This document shows positions 21,574 through 22,017 of a stretch of 22,017 bases of DNA, piece after piece. Positions within the stretch are counted from its first letter, which is position 1. The number at the start of each line of letters is the position of its first letter. The notes beneath the pieces were generated by a model. The model was not told the DNA's origin. It did no database searches and saw nothing but the letters and a program-made list of their open reading frames with translations. The DNA is taken from positions 1 through 22,017 of the forward strand of contig QKGY01000443.1 of assembly GCA_003250235.1 (NCBI GenBank), written 5' to 3'. The position numbers and the translations under genes were made by a program. This DNA comes from Desulfuromonadaceae bacterium. Its GTDB lineage: Bacteria > Desulfobacterota > Desulfuromonadia > Desulfuromonadales > SZUA-540.

Positions 21574-22017
21574 CTATTCGTTGGAAGGCGGCGTCTTGCC
21601 TGCGGGCCGTTTCTTCCGTCTCCGAGGAGCGTGACGAGGTCTCTCCCCCTTGCCCGTTTTGGCCGTTTTTTCCGGCACGGGAGGCTTCTTCCGGGGCACA
21701 GCCCGTTTGTACTCCCAGCAAAAATCCGAATCTTCGGGAAAGTCGCTGGGAATCTTATGGCCGATATATTCCTCGATCTCCGGCAGATGATACACCAGTT
21801 CCTCATCGGCGAAGCTGATCGCCTTGCCCATGGCACCCGCCCGTGCCGTACGTCCGATGCGATGCACGTAGTCCTCGACATCCTGGGGCAGGTCATAATT
21901 GATGACGTGGGTAACCGCTTCGATGTGAAGCCCACGGGACGCCACGTCGGTAGCCACCAGGAACGTCAACCGGTCTTCCTTGAAGTCCTTCAGGATACGC
22001 AGGCGCTTGTTCTGGGG
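21574..22017 (-). CDS. rhlB: DEAD-box RNA helicase, RhlB-like, C-terminal part (cut by window edge)
   Basis: The last 147 codons of a DEAD-box helicase; the N-terminal ATPase domain lies beyond the right edge. Visible are the end of the helicase C domain with PQNKRLRILKDFKED, motif V LVATDVASRGLHIEAV, NYDLPQDVEDYVHRIGRTARAG (motif VI) and the HLPEIEEYIGHKIP segment, which closely resembles E. coli RhlB (LPAIETYIGHSIP). A Lys/Arg/Pro-rich tail follows, often involved in RNA binding. RhlB unwinds RNA for degradation and ribosome assembly. RhlE is the alternative, but the EEY-IGH segment favours RhlB. The 97-base gap to the glycosylase holds AAGGAT/ATCCTT repeats but no T-row terminator. Confidence 0.88.
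   Translation of the reverse strand, partial: PQNKRLRILKDFKEDRLTFLVATDVASRGLHIEAVTHVINYDLPQDVEDYVHRIGRTARAGAMGKAISFADEELVYHLPEIEEYIGHKIPSDFPEDSDFCWEYKRAVPRKKPPVPEKTAKTGKGERPRHAPRRRKKRPAGKTPPSNE

Noticed and set aside
21512..21721. 69-codon minus-strand ORF at the helicase 3' end
   Set aside because: It overlaps the Lys/Arg-rich tail of the RhlB-like gene in another frame, and the helicase frame is well supported.

Overview
The window reads as chromosomal housekeeping DNA from a Gram-negative bacterium, most likely a member of the Desulfuromonadales (Geobacter/Desulfuromonas/Pelobacter type). The grounds are moderately high GC, an outer-membrane LPS-assembly protein (LptD), a long-form dihydropteroate synthase, and a gene order (ftsH-folP-cdaA-cdaR-glmM-pdxJ-acpS-nnr-tsaE-lysC) that I recall from that group. 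This taxonomic call is inference. No mobile element, CRISPR array, rRNA or phage gene is visible.

Every gene lies on the minus strand, so transcription runs from high to low coordinates. In that order: (a) 22017-20796, the C-terminal end of an RhlB-like DEAD-box helicase and a family 5 uracil-DNA glycosylase; (b) 20738-15532, trpA with its own promoter, a 32-codon ORF coupled to trpA, accD, folC and lptD, closed by a strong terminator; (c) 15454-14931, a single-gene unit for a secreted ComEA-like helix-hairpin-helix protein, with palindromes at its promoter and a terminator; (d) 14904-11856, ftsB, a small Cys-rich protein, argS and a SPOR-domain membrane protein, with a promoter before the Cys-rich gene; (e) 11810-11529, a strong promoter, tRNA-fMet, tRNA-Met(CAT) and a 16-bp-stem terminator; (f) 11505-487, a run of tightly packed genes (tilS, ftsH, folP, cdaA, cdaR, glmM, pdxJ, acpS, nnr, a CBS-domain gene, tsaE) with many 1-14 base overlaps; (g) 486-112, a 375-base non-coding region with a promoter and tandem terminator-like hairpins; (h) 111-1, the first 37 codons of aspartate kinase lysC.

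Functionally the window mixes envelope building (lptD, glmM, ftsB, SPOR protein), c-di-AMP signalling (cdaA-cdaR next to glmM), folate synthesis (folP, folC), fatty-acid initiation and carrier activation (accD, acpS), tRNA maturation and charging (tilS, tsaE, argS, two CAT-anticodon tRNAs), cofactor synthesis and repair (pdxJ, nnr), membrane proteolysis (ftsH), amino-acid synthesis (trpA, lysC) and DNA repair.

The genes are mostly ordinary. The points worth a second look are regulatory: a terminator-like hairpin touching the lysC ribosome site, behind a promoter that leaves a leader of about 225 bases; a terminator between tRNA-Met(CAT) and tilS with no room for a separate tilS promoter; a cluster of palindromes at the ComEA-like gene; a 13-bp perfect hairpin followed by a nine-base C run inside the SPOR gene; and the small coupled ORF after trpA. 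I found no clear candidate for a wholly new multi-gene system.
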